23,658 nucleotides of DNA. Origin: JANWHF01 sp036276235 (lineage in GTDB: Bacteria; Planctomycetota; Phycisphaerae; Tepidisphaerales; Tepidisphaeraceae). Positions 11,782 through 20,185 of this stretch are shown one piece after another. The stretch lies in contig DATBDZ010000302.1 in the NCBI GenBank assembly GCA_036276235.1, forward strand, positions 1 to 23,658, written 5' to 3'. Each line of letters starts with the position of its first letter. Positions within the stretch are counted from its first letter, which is position 1. The position numbers and the translations under genes were made by a program. Under the pieces are notes generated by a model. The model worked only from the letters and a program-made list of their open reading frames with translations, was not told the DNA's origin and did not search any database.

Positions 11782-14457
11782 ATGTGGCGGATTATGAGAC
11801 AGCTCATCGCATTCATTCTGATGTTCATCACAATCGGCGGGCTGCCGGTGTGTGGTCAGCAGTATGTTCCGCCGACAACGCCGCGCGCAACGTACAACTT
11901 CAACCCGGGTTGGAAGTTTTCGTTCGGCGATGCCGCCGGCGCGGATCAATCCTCATTTGACGACTCGGCGTGGGAGAGCGTCAGCCTTCCGCATACGTGG
12001 AATGAAACCGATACCTATCGCGCCTACATCAGCCATAGCGGCGGTGATCGCGGCGAGAAGATGTTCGGCATCGGCTGGTATCGCAAGCATTTCAAGCTGC
12101 CCGCCGACGACGAGGGTCGCAAAATCTTCATCCAGTTCGACGGCATGCGCCAGGCCGCGCGTTTCTTTCTCAATGGCCAGCCGATCGGGAAATACGAAAA
12201 CGGCGTTACGCCTATCGGTCTGGATATCTCCAAATTCGCAAAGTTCGGAGATCAGGAAAACGTCCTCGCGGTGAAGGTGGATAACAGTCCTTCTTATAAA
12301 GAGGAGGCCACCGGGACGCCGTTCCTTTGGAACTCCAAGGATTTCAATCCGAATTTCGGCGGCCTGAATCGCGACGCGACGCTCATCGTCGCCGGTAAGA
12401 TTTATCAAACACTGCCGCTCGTTGAGAACCTCAAGACCAGCGGCATTTACGTTTACCCCGAATCGATCGATCTGAAGAACAAGACCGCCGATGTGAAGGT
12501 GGAGGCGGAGGTGATCAATGACACCGGCAGCTTCGCATCGATAACGCTGTCGGCGGTCATTGTCGATGCGGACGGCAACATGCGGGCGAAATTGGACGGA
12601 AATACTTCCGACCTTGTCGCCGGGCAGGCGGAAACTTTCACCGCCGAGGGGACGCTGAGCGGGACGCGCTTTTGGGATGTTACTGATCCATATCTCTATC
12701 ACGTTTATACGATTCTCAGCGTCGATGGAAAACCGGTGGATGTTTGCGATACGCGCACCGGATTCCGGCAGACGGAATTCAAGGGCGGCGTCGGCACCGG
12801 CGGCGTTTGGCTCAACGGACGCTTCATCTGGCTCACCGGCTACGCCCAGCGCTCGGCCAACGACTGGGCCGGCTTAGGCGGCGCGTATCCCGACTGGATG
12901 CACGATTTCACGCTGTCGCTGGTTCGCCAGAGCAACGCCAACTACATCCGTTGGATGCACGTCGCGCCGCAGCGCACGGATTGTGACGCGTGCGATCGGC
13001 TGGGAATCGTTCAAGTCTGCCCGGCGGGAGACAAGGAGCGGCTGGTCACCGGCCGCCAATGGGACCAGCGCGCCGAAGTCATGCGCGACACGATGATCTT
13101 TTACCGCAACAGCCCGAGCATTTTCTTCTGGGAAGCGGGCAACACGATCGTCACGCCGGAACAGATGACGCAGATGGTGGAGATGCGCAAGACGCTCGAT
13201 CCGCACGGCGGCCGCGCAATGGGCTCGCGCGACAACGATCAGGCTGACGCCAACAAGGCCCTCACGCCGATGTCAGAATACTTCGGCGTCATGATCGGGC
13301 AGGATCCGCGCACCGACAAAATCACCGGCGACAACATCTTCCGCGGCTACAGCATCGCACGCCGCGATAAGGCACCGCTCATCGAGACCGAGGATTTTCG
13401 CGATGAAGCCGGCCGCGATGTCTGGGACGATTTCTCGCCGCCACATTTCGGCTTCAAGCCCAAGAGCGGCGTGATCGGAGGGCGGCCGGTGGACAGCTAT
13501 CACTGGAATTCCGAGAGCTTCGCGCTGGCCGGTGCCGCGCGATATGAAAGCTATTTCCGCAATCGTATTAGCAACACCGATCCCGCCCACTCCAAATGGT
13601 CGGCGTACTGCTCGATCTATTTTTCCGATTCGGATGCCGATGGCCGCCAGCAGGGGAGTTATGTCCTGCGCGTTAGCGGCAAAGTGGATGGCGTGCGAAT
13701 CCCCAAATCGATCTACTACGTTTCGCGCGTGATGCAGAGCGAGCGGCCGGATATTCACATCATCGGCCACTGGAATTATCCGCCCGATACAAAGAAAACG
13801 GTTTATGTCGCCGCTTCGCATTGCGAGCAGGTGGAGTTATTCGTGAACGGAAAATCGGTCGGCGTCACGAACAAGCCATACCGGTTTGTTGATCCGGAAT
13901 CCGGACGCGGCGCCGATCAGGCCGGCGAGCAGACCGGCTGCATTTATGCATTTGCAAATGTCGCCTTCGCGCCCGGCGCAATCAAGGCAGTCGCCAGCAG
14001 CGCCGGGAAAATCGTTGCCGAGCACGAAATCCAAACAACCGGCGAGCCCAAGGCGATCAAGCTCACGCCTCACACCGGCCCGCAAGGACTGCGCGCCGAT
14101 GGAAGCGACGTGGCGTTGGTCGATGTCGAGGTTGTCGATGCACAGGGCCGCCGCTGTCCGACCGATGAGGCGAGAATCGATTTCGCCGTCGCCGGCCCGG
14201 CGCATTGGCGAGGCGGGTTCAACGCCGCCAAGCTCGATTCGACCAACAATCTCTATCTCAACACCGAGTGCGGCATCAATCGAGTCGCCATCCGCTCGAC
14301 TTTAGTCCCCGGCGCGATCACATTGACCGCCCGGCGCGAAGGTTTGCAACCGGCGACGATAACGATCGAAGCTAAGCCGGTGACGATCAAGGATGGCTTG
14401 ATGGAAGAGATGCCGCAGACGCTCGTTCATGCGCCGGTTGCGCGACCCAATCAATAA
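11782..14457 (+). CDS. Secreted glycoside hydrolase family 2-like protein
   Basis: A protein of about 891 aa, secreted through a signal peptide (RQLIAFILMFITIGGLPVCG). The order is a sugar-binding jelly-roll (FNPGWKFSFGD to ~200), immunoglobulin-like sandwich domains, a TIM barrel (~340-650), then further sandwich domains including an invasin/DUF4982-like C-terminus. This is the GH2 layout of beta-galactosidases, beta-glucuronidases and related enzymes. The strand that normally ends in GNE, with the acid/base Glu, reads FFWEAGNTIV, so Thr455 replaces it; Glu451 is nearby. The nucleophile region reads PLIETEDF (Glu535/537). Activity is therefore uncertain. Starts at 11782 and 11794 are both possible; the one at 11680 is unlikely because it would leave 17 bases to the divergent gene. 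The stop is followed by a family B palindrome. Confidence 0.85.
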   Translation: MWRIMRQLIAFILMFITIGGLPVCGQQYVPPTTPRATYNFNPGWKFSFGDAAGADQSSFDDSAWESVSLPHTWNETDTYRAYISHSGGDRGEKMFGIGWYRKHFKLPADDEGRKIFIQFDGMRQAARFFLNGQPIGKYENGVTPIGLDISKFAKFGDQENVLAVKVDNSPSYKEEATGTPFLWNSKDFNPNFGGLNRDATLIVAGKIYQTLPLVENLKTSGIYVYPESIDLKNKTADVKVEAEVINDTGSFASITLSAVIVDADGNMRAKLDGNTSDLVAGQAETFTAEGTLSGTRFWDVTDPYLYHVYTILSVDGKPVDVCDTRTGFRQTEFKGGVGTGGVWLNGRFIWLTGYAQRSANDWAGLGGAYPDWMHDFTLSLVRQSNANYIRWMHVAPQRTDCDACDRLGIVQVCPAGDKERLVTGRQWDQRAEVMRDTMIFYRNSPSIFFWEAGNTIVTPEQMTQMVEMRKTLDPHGGRAMGSRDNDQADANKALTPMSEYFGVMIGQDPRTDKITGDNIFRGYSIARRDKAPLIETEDFRDEAGRDVWDDFSPPHFGFKPKSGVIGGRPVDSYHWNSESFALAGAARYESYFRNRISNTDPAHSKWSAYCSIYFSDSDADGRQQGSYVLRVSGKVDGVRIPKSIYYVSRVMQSERPDIHIIGHWNYPPDTKKTVYVAASHCEQVELFVNGKSVGVTNKPYRFVDPESGRGADQAGEQTGCIYAFANVAFAPGAIKAVASSAGKIVAEHEIQTTGEPKAIKLTPHTGPQGLRADGSDVALVDVEVVDAQGRRCPTDEARIDFAVAGPAHWRGGFNAAKLDSTNNLYLNTECGINRVAIRSTLVPGAITLTARREGLQPATITIEAKPVTIKDGLMEEMPQTLVHAPVARPNQ

Positions 14458-14470
14458 GACCACAAGGCAC

Positions 14471-14553
14471 CGTCATGCTGAGGTACTCCGAAGCATCTGG
14501 CTGGAGTGGTCGAACGGGCCAGATGCTTCGGAGTACCTCAGCTCAGCATGACG
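14471..14553. repeat. Long inverted repeat, family B, copy 2
   Basis: The left arm (14471-14501) matches the arm of copy 1 at 1863. The right arm (14518-14553) matches too, but has an extra 5 bases from a small tandem duplication (CTCAGCTCAG). The loop differs completely from copy 1. It lies between the convergent GH2 and esterase genes and could act as a bidirectional terminator. Confidence 0.92.
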
Positions 14554-14597
14554 GCGTTCCGATTAGTTAGTTTGAGGTGAGGTTTCATTCCCAACGC

Positions 14598-15539
14598 TCA
14601 ACGCGACTTCAACAGCCCCTGCGCCTTCATCCATTCTCCCGCCAGCGCCGGCCAGGCGGTGGGGACGGGGTTGGCCGCGGGGCGCATGCCGTAGCCGTGG
14701 CCGCCCTTGGGATAGATGTGTAGCTCGGCGGGGACTTTCGCCTTCTTCAGCGCCAGCTCATAGGCAATTGCGTTTTCCACGCCGACCGGGTCATCCTCCG
14801 CCATCACGACAAATGCCGGCGGTGTCTGTGCGGTGACGTTTAATTCCGGCGACAACTTTGTGACATCGCCTTTGGCGGCCAGATATGCGGGATAAATCAG
14901 AATCGTAAAATCCGGCCGGCAGCTCTGCTTGTCGGCATCGTCAATCACGGGATAGGTGCGCTCGGAGTAGATATTGCTGATCGCCGCCGACAGATGCCCG
15001 CCGGCGGAAAAGCCCAGAACGCCGATGCGCTTGGGATCGATCTTCCACTCGGCGGCATGTTCGCGAACCATGCCGAAGGCGCGCTGCGCATCCTGCAAGG
15101 GCGCGGCATACTTCTCCTGCCCCGGCCGCGCGGGCACGCGATATTTCAGCAAAACGCCGCTCACGCCGATCGAGTTGAGCCAGTCGCAGATTTCCGTGCC
15201 TTCAAGGTTATAAGCAAGAATCGAATATCCTCCGCCCGGGCAGACGATGACGGCAGCACCGGTATCCTTATCCGCCGGCGGACGAAACACCTCGATCGTC
15301 GGCTTGCTGACATTCCCGAGCCGAATCACGTATTTATCCGGCGTAATTTTCGGATCGGGCTTGGTGGTATCCAGCTCCGCCGGCATGTCCGGCTTGTCGC
15401 CAGGCGCCACACCCGGCCACAGCGCCAGCGGCCCGACATCGGGCGTGCGCGCGGCAGACGCCGCCAAGGAATTGCTCGCGAAAGCGAGCGTGCAAACAAC
15501 GATCGTCAGTCCGCGAATCAACGGCCTCAAGTTATTCAT
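14598..15539 (-). CDS. Secreted alpha/beta-hydrolase esterase (BD-FAE/acetylxylan esterase-like)
   Basis: A 313-aa hydrolase with a signal peptide (hydrophobic core LTIVVCTLAFA, cleavage near NSLAASA). It has the alpha/beta-hydrolase fold with an oxyanion motif CPGGGYS (100-106), the nucleophile elbow GFSAGG (Ser178), the acid in MAEDDP (Asp249/250) and His281 in KGGHGYG. The LWPGVAPGDKP opening is typical of planctomycete and Bacteroidetes secreted esterases that remove acetyl or feruloyl groups from hemicellulose. The start at 15539 is preferred because it begins the signal peptide; the frame extends upstream to 15614 with non-signal-like residues. It converges on the GH2 gene, and a role in deacylating plant or algal polysaccharide is likely but not proven. 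Confidence 0.87.
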   Translation of the reverse strand: MNNLRPLIRGLTIVVCTLAFASNSLAASAARTPDVGPLALWPGVAPGDKPDMPAELDTTKPDPKITPDKYVIRLGNVSKPTIEVFRPPADKDTGAAVIVCPGGGYSILAYNLEGTEICDWLNSIGVSGVLLKYRVPARPGQEKYAAPLQDAQRAFGMVREHAAEWKIDPKRIGVLGFSAGGHLSAAISNIYSERTYPVIDDADKQSCRPDFTILIYPAYLAAKGDVTKLSPELNVTAQTPPAFVVMAEDDPVGVENAIAYELALKKAKVPAELHIYPKGGHGYGMRPAANPVPTAWPALAGEWMKAQGLLKSR

Positions 15540-15703
15540 GATGGGGTTTCCGAAAGTTTTGCCTTTGAGCCAAGGGTCGCAAAGTCCACATCCATGAATA
15601 TCACACGCAGGCACGACGGTTGAATTGCGCGATATTGCTTGATCGCGTTTAGGGCGGGGTTATCATCGCCGATCTCGATTCTCAAACCCAGGCGGAGCCA
15701 GTC

Positions 15704-18625
15704 ATGAGGCAAAAACTGTTCATCGTATTGGCAACGGTGCTCGTTCAGTTTGGATCGATCCAGGCGCAAACCCAGCCGACGATGCGCATGATGCCGGTGA
15801 AGGTGCTCGAGGCGGGCACCGACACGCCGCTTGCCAATGCCATTGGCTACGTCACCATCGATTCTCAGCCGGGGAAGAAGTTTGATATCGATGCGAAGGG
15901 TGAAGGGTCGGTCCTGGTTCCCACTGACGCCCACTTGATTCGTTTTCAGTTTCACAAGGACCACTATGTCGCCTATATGATTTCATTCGGCGAGGGTCGC
16001 GGAGCGTCGCCGATCCCACAGAGTTGCACCGTGCATCTGCTGCCGGGTGTCGTCGTCGGAGGGACGATTCATGACGAAGCTGGGAATGGCGTTGAAGGGG
16101 TCAGGGTGATCTTTGAGGCCTTCTATAATTTGCCCGATCGGCCCGGCCTAAGCGCCAACGGCACGGGAGTGGCGTTCTCGGACGCCCAGGGACATTGGAC
16201 ATTCGCCGGAGCGCCCGAGAAGCTGATCGAGATGGTGATGCTCGCGCCCCAGCATCCGGATTTTATCCTCAGTTCGTCTCATCAGGATGTGCGGCTCGGT
16301 CAATATGATTCTCTAAGAAAACAAACGCTCGTCACCACCATCCAGCGTGGCATCACAGTTTGGGGAACCGTGCGCGACGCGCAGGGCAAGCCCATCGGCG
16401 GCGCGCAAATCGGCCAGGACAACTTCGGCCTCGTGAACGGCGTGCAAACCGATGACGCCGGCCAATTCAAACTGCGCGGCGTTCCGCCAGGATCGCGCCT
16501 CGTGCTTGCAAAGGCCAATGGTTTTGTCGCGCAGTCGATTGCGGTTGAGGTCACCGACAATCCCGCGCCGGTCGAATTCAAACTGCAAAAGGGAGCGGTG
16601 GTGCGCGGGCGGGTGACCGATGAAAAGGGAGAGCCGCTGGCCGATGCCATCGTGTCCGTTGATAAATTGAAGGATTTGCCGCGACCTTCGGAATACATCC
16701 GCACCGACGCCAATGGCCGCTTCAAGTGGGACGGTGCGCCGGCCGATGGGGCGGTCGTTTCCGTCAACAAGATCGGCTTCGCGCGCAAGATGAATGTCAC
16801 GCTGATGCCCGGTGAAACCGAGACCGCAATCGTCCTTCAGAAAGCGTCCAGCCCGTCCGACCCCTTCGGTCGGGAGACGCTGCTGACGATCAAAGGCACC
16901 GCCGTCGATGAGCAAACTGGTGCGCCGCTCGAGAAATTTACGGCGCTGGTCACGATCCGCCGCAATGCCACACCGACCATGTCATGGAGCAGCAATGCTG
17001 CCGGCGCGAACGGCAAATATTTGGTGCCTGTGACTGAGGCTGGTGACACGTATGTCGTTCGCATCGACTCGGATGATCATCTCCCGCTGGAATCGCCGCC
17101 AATGAATCATGCGGCAAACTTGGAGTTCAACGCGAAGCTCAAGCCGGCAACGCCACTGACCGGCGTGGTATTGCAGCCGGATGGACAACCAGCCAAAGGG
17201 GCGGATGTTGCGCTGCGCGAGGGATACGGCATCCCAGTTGAAGAGGGGATTATTCGACGGCGCGGGAATTCGCCGCAGACGCATATCTCCACAAGCGATG
17301 CGGCGGGGCATTTCACGCTTCCGCCCCGCGACGGGAATGTGGTGGTTTTTGCCGTCCACGAGAGCGGGTGGCTCGAATGGGTGCGCAACGGGCAGGGCGC
17401 GGGGGAGCCGATCCGGCTGCACGAGTGGGCGACCGTCGAGGGGACGATTCTAATCGGATCGAAGCCCGCGGTAGGAAAGACGGTCAGCATGCGGCCGCAG
17501 ATCATCGGCCGCCTGCCGGAAGACCGCGCCGTCTATCCGGCTCGAACTTTCTTCCGGTACGAATCAACCACTGACGATCAGGGGCACTTTTCATTCGATC
17601 GAGTGCTGGATGGGCCCTCTGAGCTTTCCGTTCAATATGGTGACGATCGCGGCAACTCCAATTCTCGCACGGAGGGTTTGACTCGAAGGATCAACGTTCA
17701 GCCGGGCGATCATCTTACGCTGCGGCTCGGCGGAACGGGGCGACCAGTCATCGGGAAGGTGACGTTGCCGGATAATCTGAAGGGCGTAGGACCGATGCCC
17801 AAAGTGGGACGGCTGGCGCTCGTCCGGCCGACGTTTATTCCGCCGCTTAATTTTGAGGAGCTTGATGACATCGAGAAGGCAAAGTTGCGGCAGGAATTCC
17901 AGCTCAGTGAGGCATATCAGAAATATTTGAACAGCGTGCAAACGATTGCGGTATCGGTCAAGCCGGACGGCACGTTTCGCGCCGAGGATGTGCCGGCGGG
18001 CGACTACATGCTGAGCATCTCCATCTACGCTGACAAGCCGGATGAGAACCACTTCATCGCGCTGCTCGCCATCGCGCGGCAAGCCGTCACCGTTCCGGAA
18101 ATTCCCGGAGGCCGCAGCTCCGAGCCGCTTGATCTGAGCAAGTTGGAGTTTGAGCCTTATCAGCAGAATGGACTGGCGATCAAGGCTTTCAAGAATCCCA
18201 AGGTGGGCGAAACGATTTCCGGTTTTGTTGCACAGACTTACGACAGCAAGCCCGCCGCCCTGGCCGATCTGCGCGGCAAATACGTGATGCTGGAATTCTG
18301 GGCCACCTGGTGCGGACCCTGCATTGCCGAGATGCCCAACCTCGAACGCCTGCACGCCAAATGGGCCAACGATCCGCGGCTGGCGATGGTCAGCATCAGC
18401 ATCGACGATCGCATGCAGGAGCCGGCGAAGTTTCTGCAAAATCGAAAGCTCCCGTGGGTGCAGTGGTATGCCGGCGCGGCGTCGCCGCAGTCGGCCTCCG
18501 AGGAATTTGGTATTCACGCCATTCCTTCCGTGTGGCTGATCGATCCGCAGGGTAAGATCATCGCGCGCGATCTGCTGGGCGAGGCGGTTGGCCCGGCCAT
18601 CGAGAAAGCGCTGTCGCAAAAGTAG
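15704..18625 (+). CDS. Secreted fusion of carboxypeptidase-regulatory-like domains and a TlpA-type thioredoxin
   Basis: A 973-aa protein with a signal peptide (MRQKLFIVLATVLVQFGSIQA). Several carboxypeptidase D regulatory-like beta-sandwich repeats follow, visible as VVGGTIHDEAGNGVEG (~120), ITVWGTVRDAQGKPIGG (~217), AVVRGRVTDEKGEPLAD (~300) and LTGVVLQPDGQPAKG (~485). Each is followed by a D-A-x-G-x-F/W turn. The C-terminal ~115 residues are a TlpA/ResA-like thioredoxin domain with LEFWATWCGPC (CGPC at 870-873) and the cis-proline in HAIPSVWL. It is probably a periplasmic or surface thiol oxidoreductase on a long adhesive or spacer region. A GGCGGAG ribosome binding site precedes the ATG. 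The TPR-GT9 gene follows after 9 bases. The redox partner is unknown. Confidence 0.9.
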   Translation: MRQKLFIVLATVLVQFGSIQAQTQPTMRMMPVKVLEAGTDTPLANAIGYVTIDSQPGKKFDIDAKGEGSVLVPTDAHLIRFQFHKDHYVAYMISFGEGRGASPIPQSCTVHLLPGVVVGGTIHDEAGNGVEGVRVIFEAFYNLPDRPGLSANGTGVAFSDAQGHWTFAGAPEKLIEMVMLAPQHPDFILSSSHQDVRLGQYDSLRKQTLVTTIQRGITVWGTVRDAQGKPIGGAQIGQDNFGLVNGVQTDDAGQFKLRGVPPGSRLVLAKANGFVAQSIAVEVTDNPAPVEFKLQKGAVVRGRVTDEKGEPLADAIVSVDKLKDLPRPSEYIRTDANGRFKWDGAPADGAVVSVNKIGFARKMNVTLMPGETETAIVLQKASSPSDPFGRETLLTIKGTAVDEQTGAPLEKFTALVTIRRNATPTMSWSSNAAGANGKYLVPVTEAGDTYVVRIDSDDHLPLESPPMNHAANLEFNAKLKPATPLTGVVLQPDGQPAKGADVALREGYGIPVEEGIIRRRGNSPQTHISTSDAAGHFTLPPRDGNVVVFAVHESGWLEWVRNGQGAGEPIRLHEWATVEGTILIGSKPAVGKTVSMRPQIIGRLPEDRAVYPARTFFRYESTTDDQGHFSFDRVLDGPSELSVQYGDDRGNSNSRTEGLTRRINVQPGDHLTLRLGGTGRPVIGKVTLPDNLKGVGPMPKVGRLALVRPTFIPPLNFEELDDIEKAKLRQEFQLSEAYQKYLNSVQTIAVSVKPDGTFRAEDVPAGDYMLSISIYADKPDENHFIALLAIARQAVTVPEIPGGRSSEPLDLSKLEFEPYQQNGLAIKAFKNPKVGETISGFVAQTYDSKPAALADLRGKYVMLEFWATWCGPCIAEMPNLERLHAKWANDPRLAMVSISIDDRMQEPAKFLQNRKLPWVQWYAGAASPQSASEEFGIHAIPSVWLIDPQGKIIARDLLGEAVGPAIEKALSQK

Positions 18626-18634
18626 TCTGGTGCA

Positions 18635-20113
18635 ATGCCATCAATGTCGCCCGACGAGGCCCTCGGATTAGCCATGCGGTATCACGCCGCCGGCTTGATC
18701 GATCAGGCGGAGTCGGTCTATCGGCAGCTTCTGGCGCAGTTTCCCAATCATCCGCAAATTCTCACGCAATTCTGCCGGCTCTTGCTCGATCAAGGGAAGA
18801 TCGACGAGGCGATTGCCGCTCAACAGAAGGCGCTTGCCCTTCACCCGGGGGACGCCGCAACGTTGAACAATCTCGGCCGTTCGCTTGCCCTTCGCGGCGA
18901 TCCCACCGCGGCGACTCAATGCTTCCGCCAGGCGATCGCACTTCATCCGCAGGATGCGCAAGCCTATCACAACCTTGCGATGCTCCTATTCTGGCGCGAT
19001 CAGTTCGATGAATCGATCCAGATGTTCCAGCGTGGGCTGGCGATTCAGCCGGAGGATGCGATCGGGCATTACAACCTGGGCACGGTCCTGATGGAGCAGA
19101 ACCGGCTCGACGACGCGATCGCGGAATTTGAGCGCTCGGCAGCGATCGATCCCAAGTTTGCCAACTCGACATGGAACTTAAGCTGGGCGCTTCTCAAGCA
19201 GGGCCGCCTGCTCGAAGGGTGGCGCGCTTACGAAGTGCGCTGGCATATGAAGCAATGGCAGGCGCTGCGGAGATTTCCGCGGCCGCTGTGGGATGGCGGC
19301 GATCTCGCCGGTAAACGAATCCTCCTCCACACCGAGCAAGGCTTCGGCGATGCGATTCAGATGGCGCGATTTGTACCAATGGTCGCCGCGCGCGGTGGAA
19401 CGGTGTACCTCGACTGCCAGCCGCCGCTTCAGCCGCTCTTTGCCGGCATGCGCGGCGTCGAGCGCGTGATCGCCAGCGGCGAGCGCTTGCCGCCTTATGA
19501 TGTTCAATGCCCGTTGATGAGCCTACCCGGCCGGCTTGGGATCACGCTCCAAACTATTCTGCGTGAGGTTCCGTATCTGGCAGCCGACCCAGCAAAAGTC
19601 GAGCGCTGGCGGCAACGCGTGGCGAACGGTTCTCGCGATTTGAAGGTGGGTGTAGCCTGGTCCGGCCGCGCGTATCCGGCGGGGCGCTCGATCGAGCCGG
19701 AGATGCTGGCGCCGTTGCTTGGGATTAAGGACGTGAAGTTTTACGGCCTCAACGCGCCCACCGAAGATCCGGCAATTCAAACATCCCTTCAATCGCCAAA
19801 TCTCATTGAGCTAGGCCTGGAGTTGACAGATTTCGCCGAAACGGCGGCGTTGCTCATGAATCTGGATCTGGTCATCACCATCGACACCGCCGTCGCGCAC
19901 TTGGCGGGCGCGCTCGGACGGCCAACCTGGCTCCTGCTCCGCTTCGCCCCGGATTGGCGCTGGATGCTCGAGCGGACCGATTCGGGGTGGTATCCGACGA
20001 TGAAGCTGTTCCGTCAGCACGTGCGTAATGATTGGAGTGTGCCGATTAACGAAGCGGCCGCGGCGCTGCGAGAATTGACCGCAGCAATCGCGCGGACGGG
20101 TACGAAACTTTAG
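18635..20113 (+). CDS. TPR protein with a GT9-like glycosyltransferase domain
   Basis: A cytosolic 492-aa protein. Residues ~5-205 form five to six tetratricopeptide repeats (for example the blocks around AATLNNLGRSLALRG and AIGHYNLGTVLMEQN). The rest is a GT-B fold related to the ADP-heptose:LPS heptosyltransferase family (GT9). EQGFGDAIQMARF (234-246) is the N-domain helix block and DTAVAHLAGALGRPTW (417-432) the nucleotide-sugar-binding block. Such TPR-GT9 proteins are common in planctomycetes and proteobacteria; the acceptor is unknown and may be protein, flagellin or a polysaccharide. It is spaced 9 bases after the TlpA fusion and converges on a second TPR glycosyltransferase. No Shine-Dalgarno sequence is obvious; an in-frame ATG at 18644 is an alternative start. 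Confidence 0.88.
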   Translation: MPSMSPDEALGLAMRYHAAGLIDQAESVYRQLLAQFPNHPQILTQFCRLLLDQGKIDEAIAAQQKALALHPGDAATLNNLGRSLALRGDPTAATQCFRQAIALHPQDAQAYHNLAMLLFWRDQFDESIQMFQRGLAIQPEDAIGHYNLGTVLMEQNRLDDAIAEFERSAAIDPKFANSTWNLSWALLKQGRLLEGWRAYEVRWHMKQWQALRRFPRPLWDGGDLAGKRILLHTEQGFGDAIQMARFVPMVAARGGTVYLDCQPPLQPLFAGMRGVERVIASGERLPPYDVQCPLMSLPGRLGITLQTILREVPYLAADPAKVERWRQRVANGSRDLKVGVAWSGRAYPAGRSIEPEMLAPLLGIKDVKFYGLNAPTEDPAIQTSLQSPNLIELGLELTDFAETAALLMNLDLVITIDTAVAHLAGALGRPTWLLLRFAPDWRWMLERTDSGWYPTMKLFRQHVRNDWSVPINEAAAALRELTAAIARTGTKL

Positions 20114-20118
20114 TCAGG

Positions 20119-20139
20119 GCGGCGGGCAGTGCCCGCCGC
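20119..20139. terminator. Perfect GC stem-loop between the two TPR-glycosyltransferase genes
   Basis: GCGGCGGGC and GCCCGCCGC form a 9-bp stem around a 3-base loop, just after the GT9 stop and before the end of the convergent GT41 gene. It is likely to act as a transcription end for both strands, although there is no T-run. Confidence 0.6.
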
Positions 20140-20185
20140 ATTCGTCGGATTCGCAGGCTATTGCTCGGAAATCGTCGTGGTCCGC

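Noticed and set aside
17591..18619. 342-codon open frame on the minus strand
   Set aside because: It is antisense to the TlpA fusion gene and has no recognisable domain.
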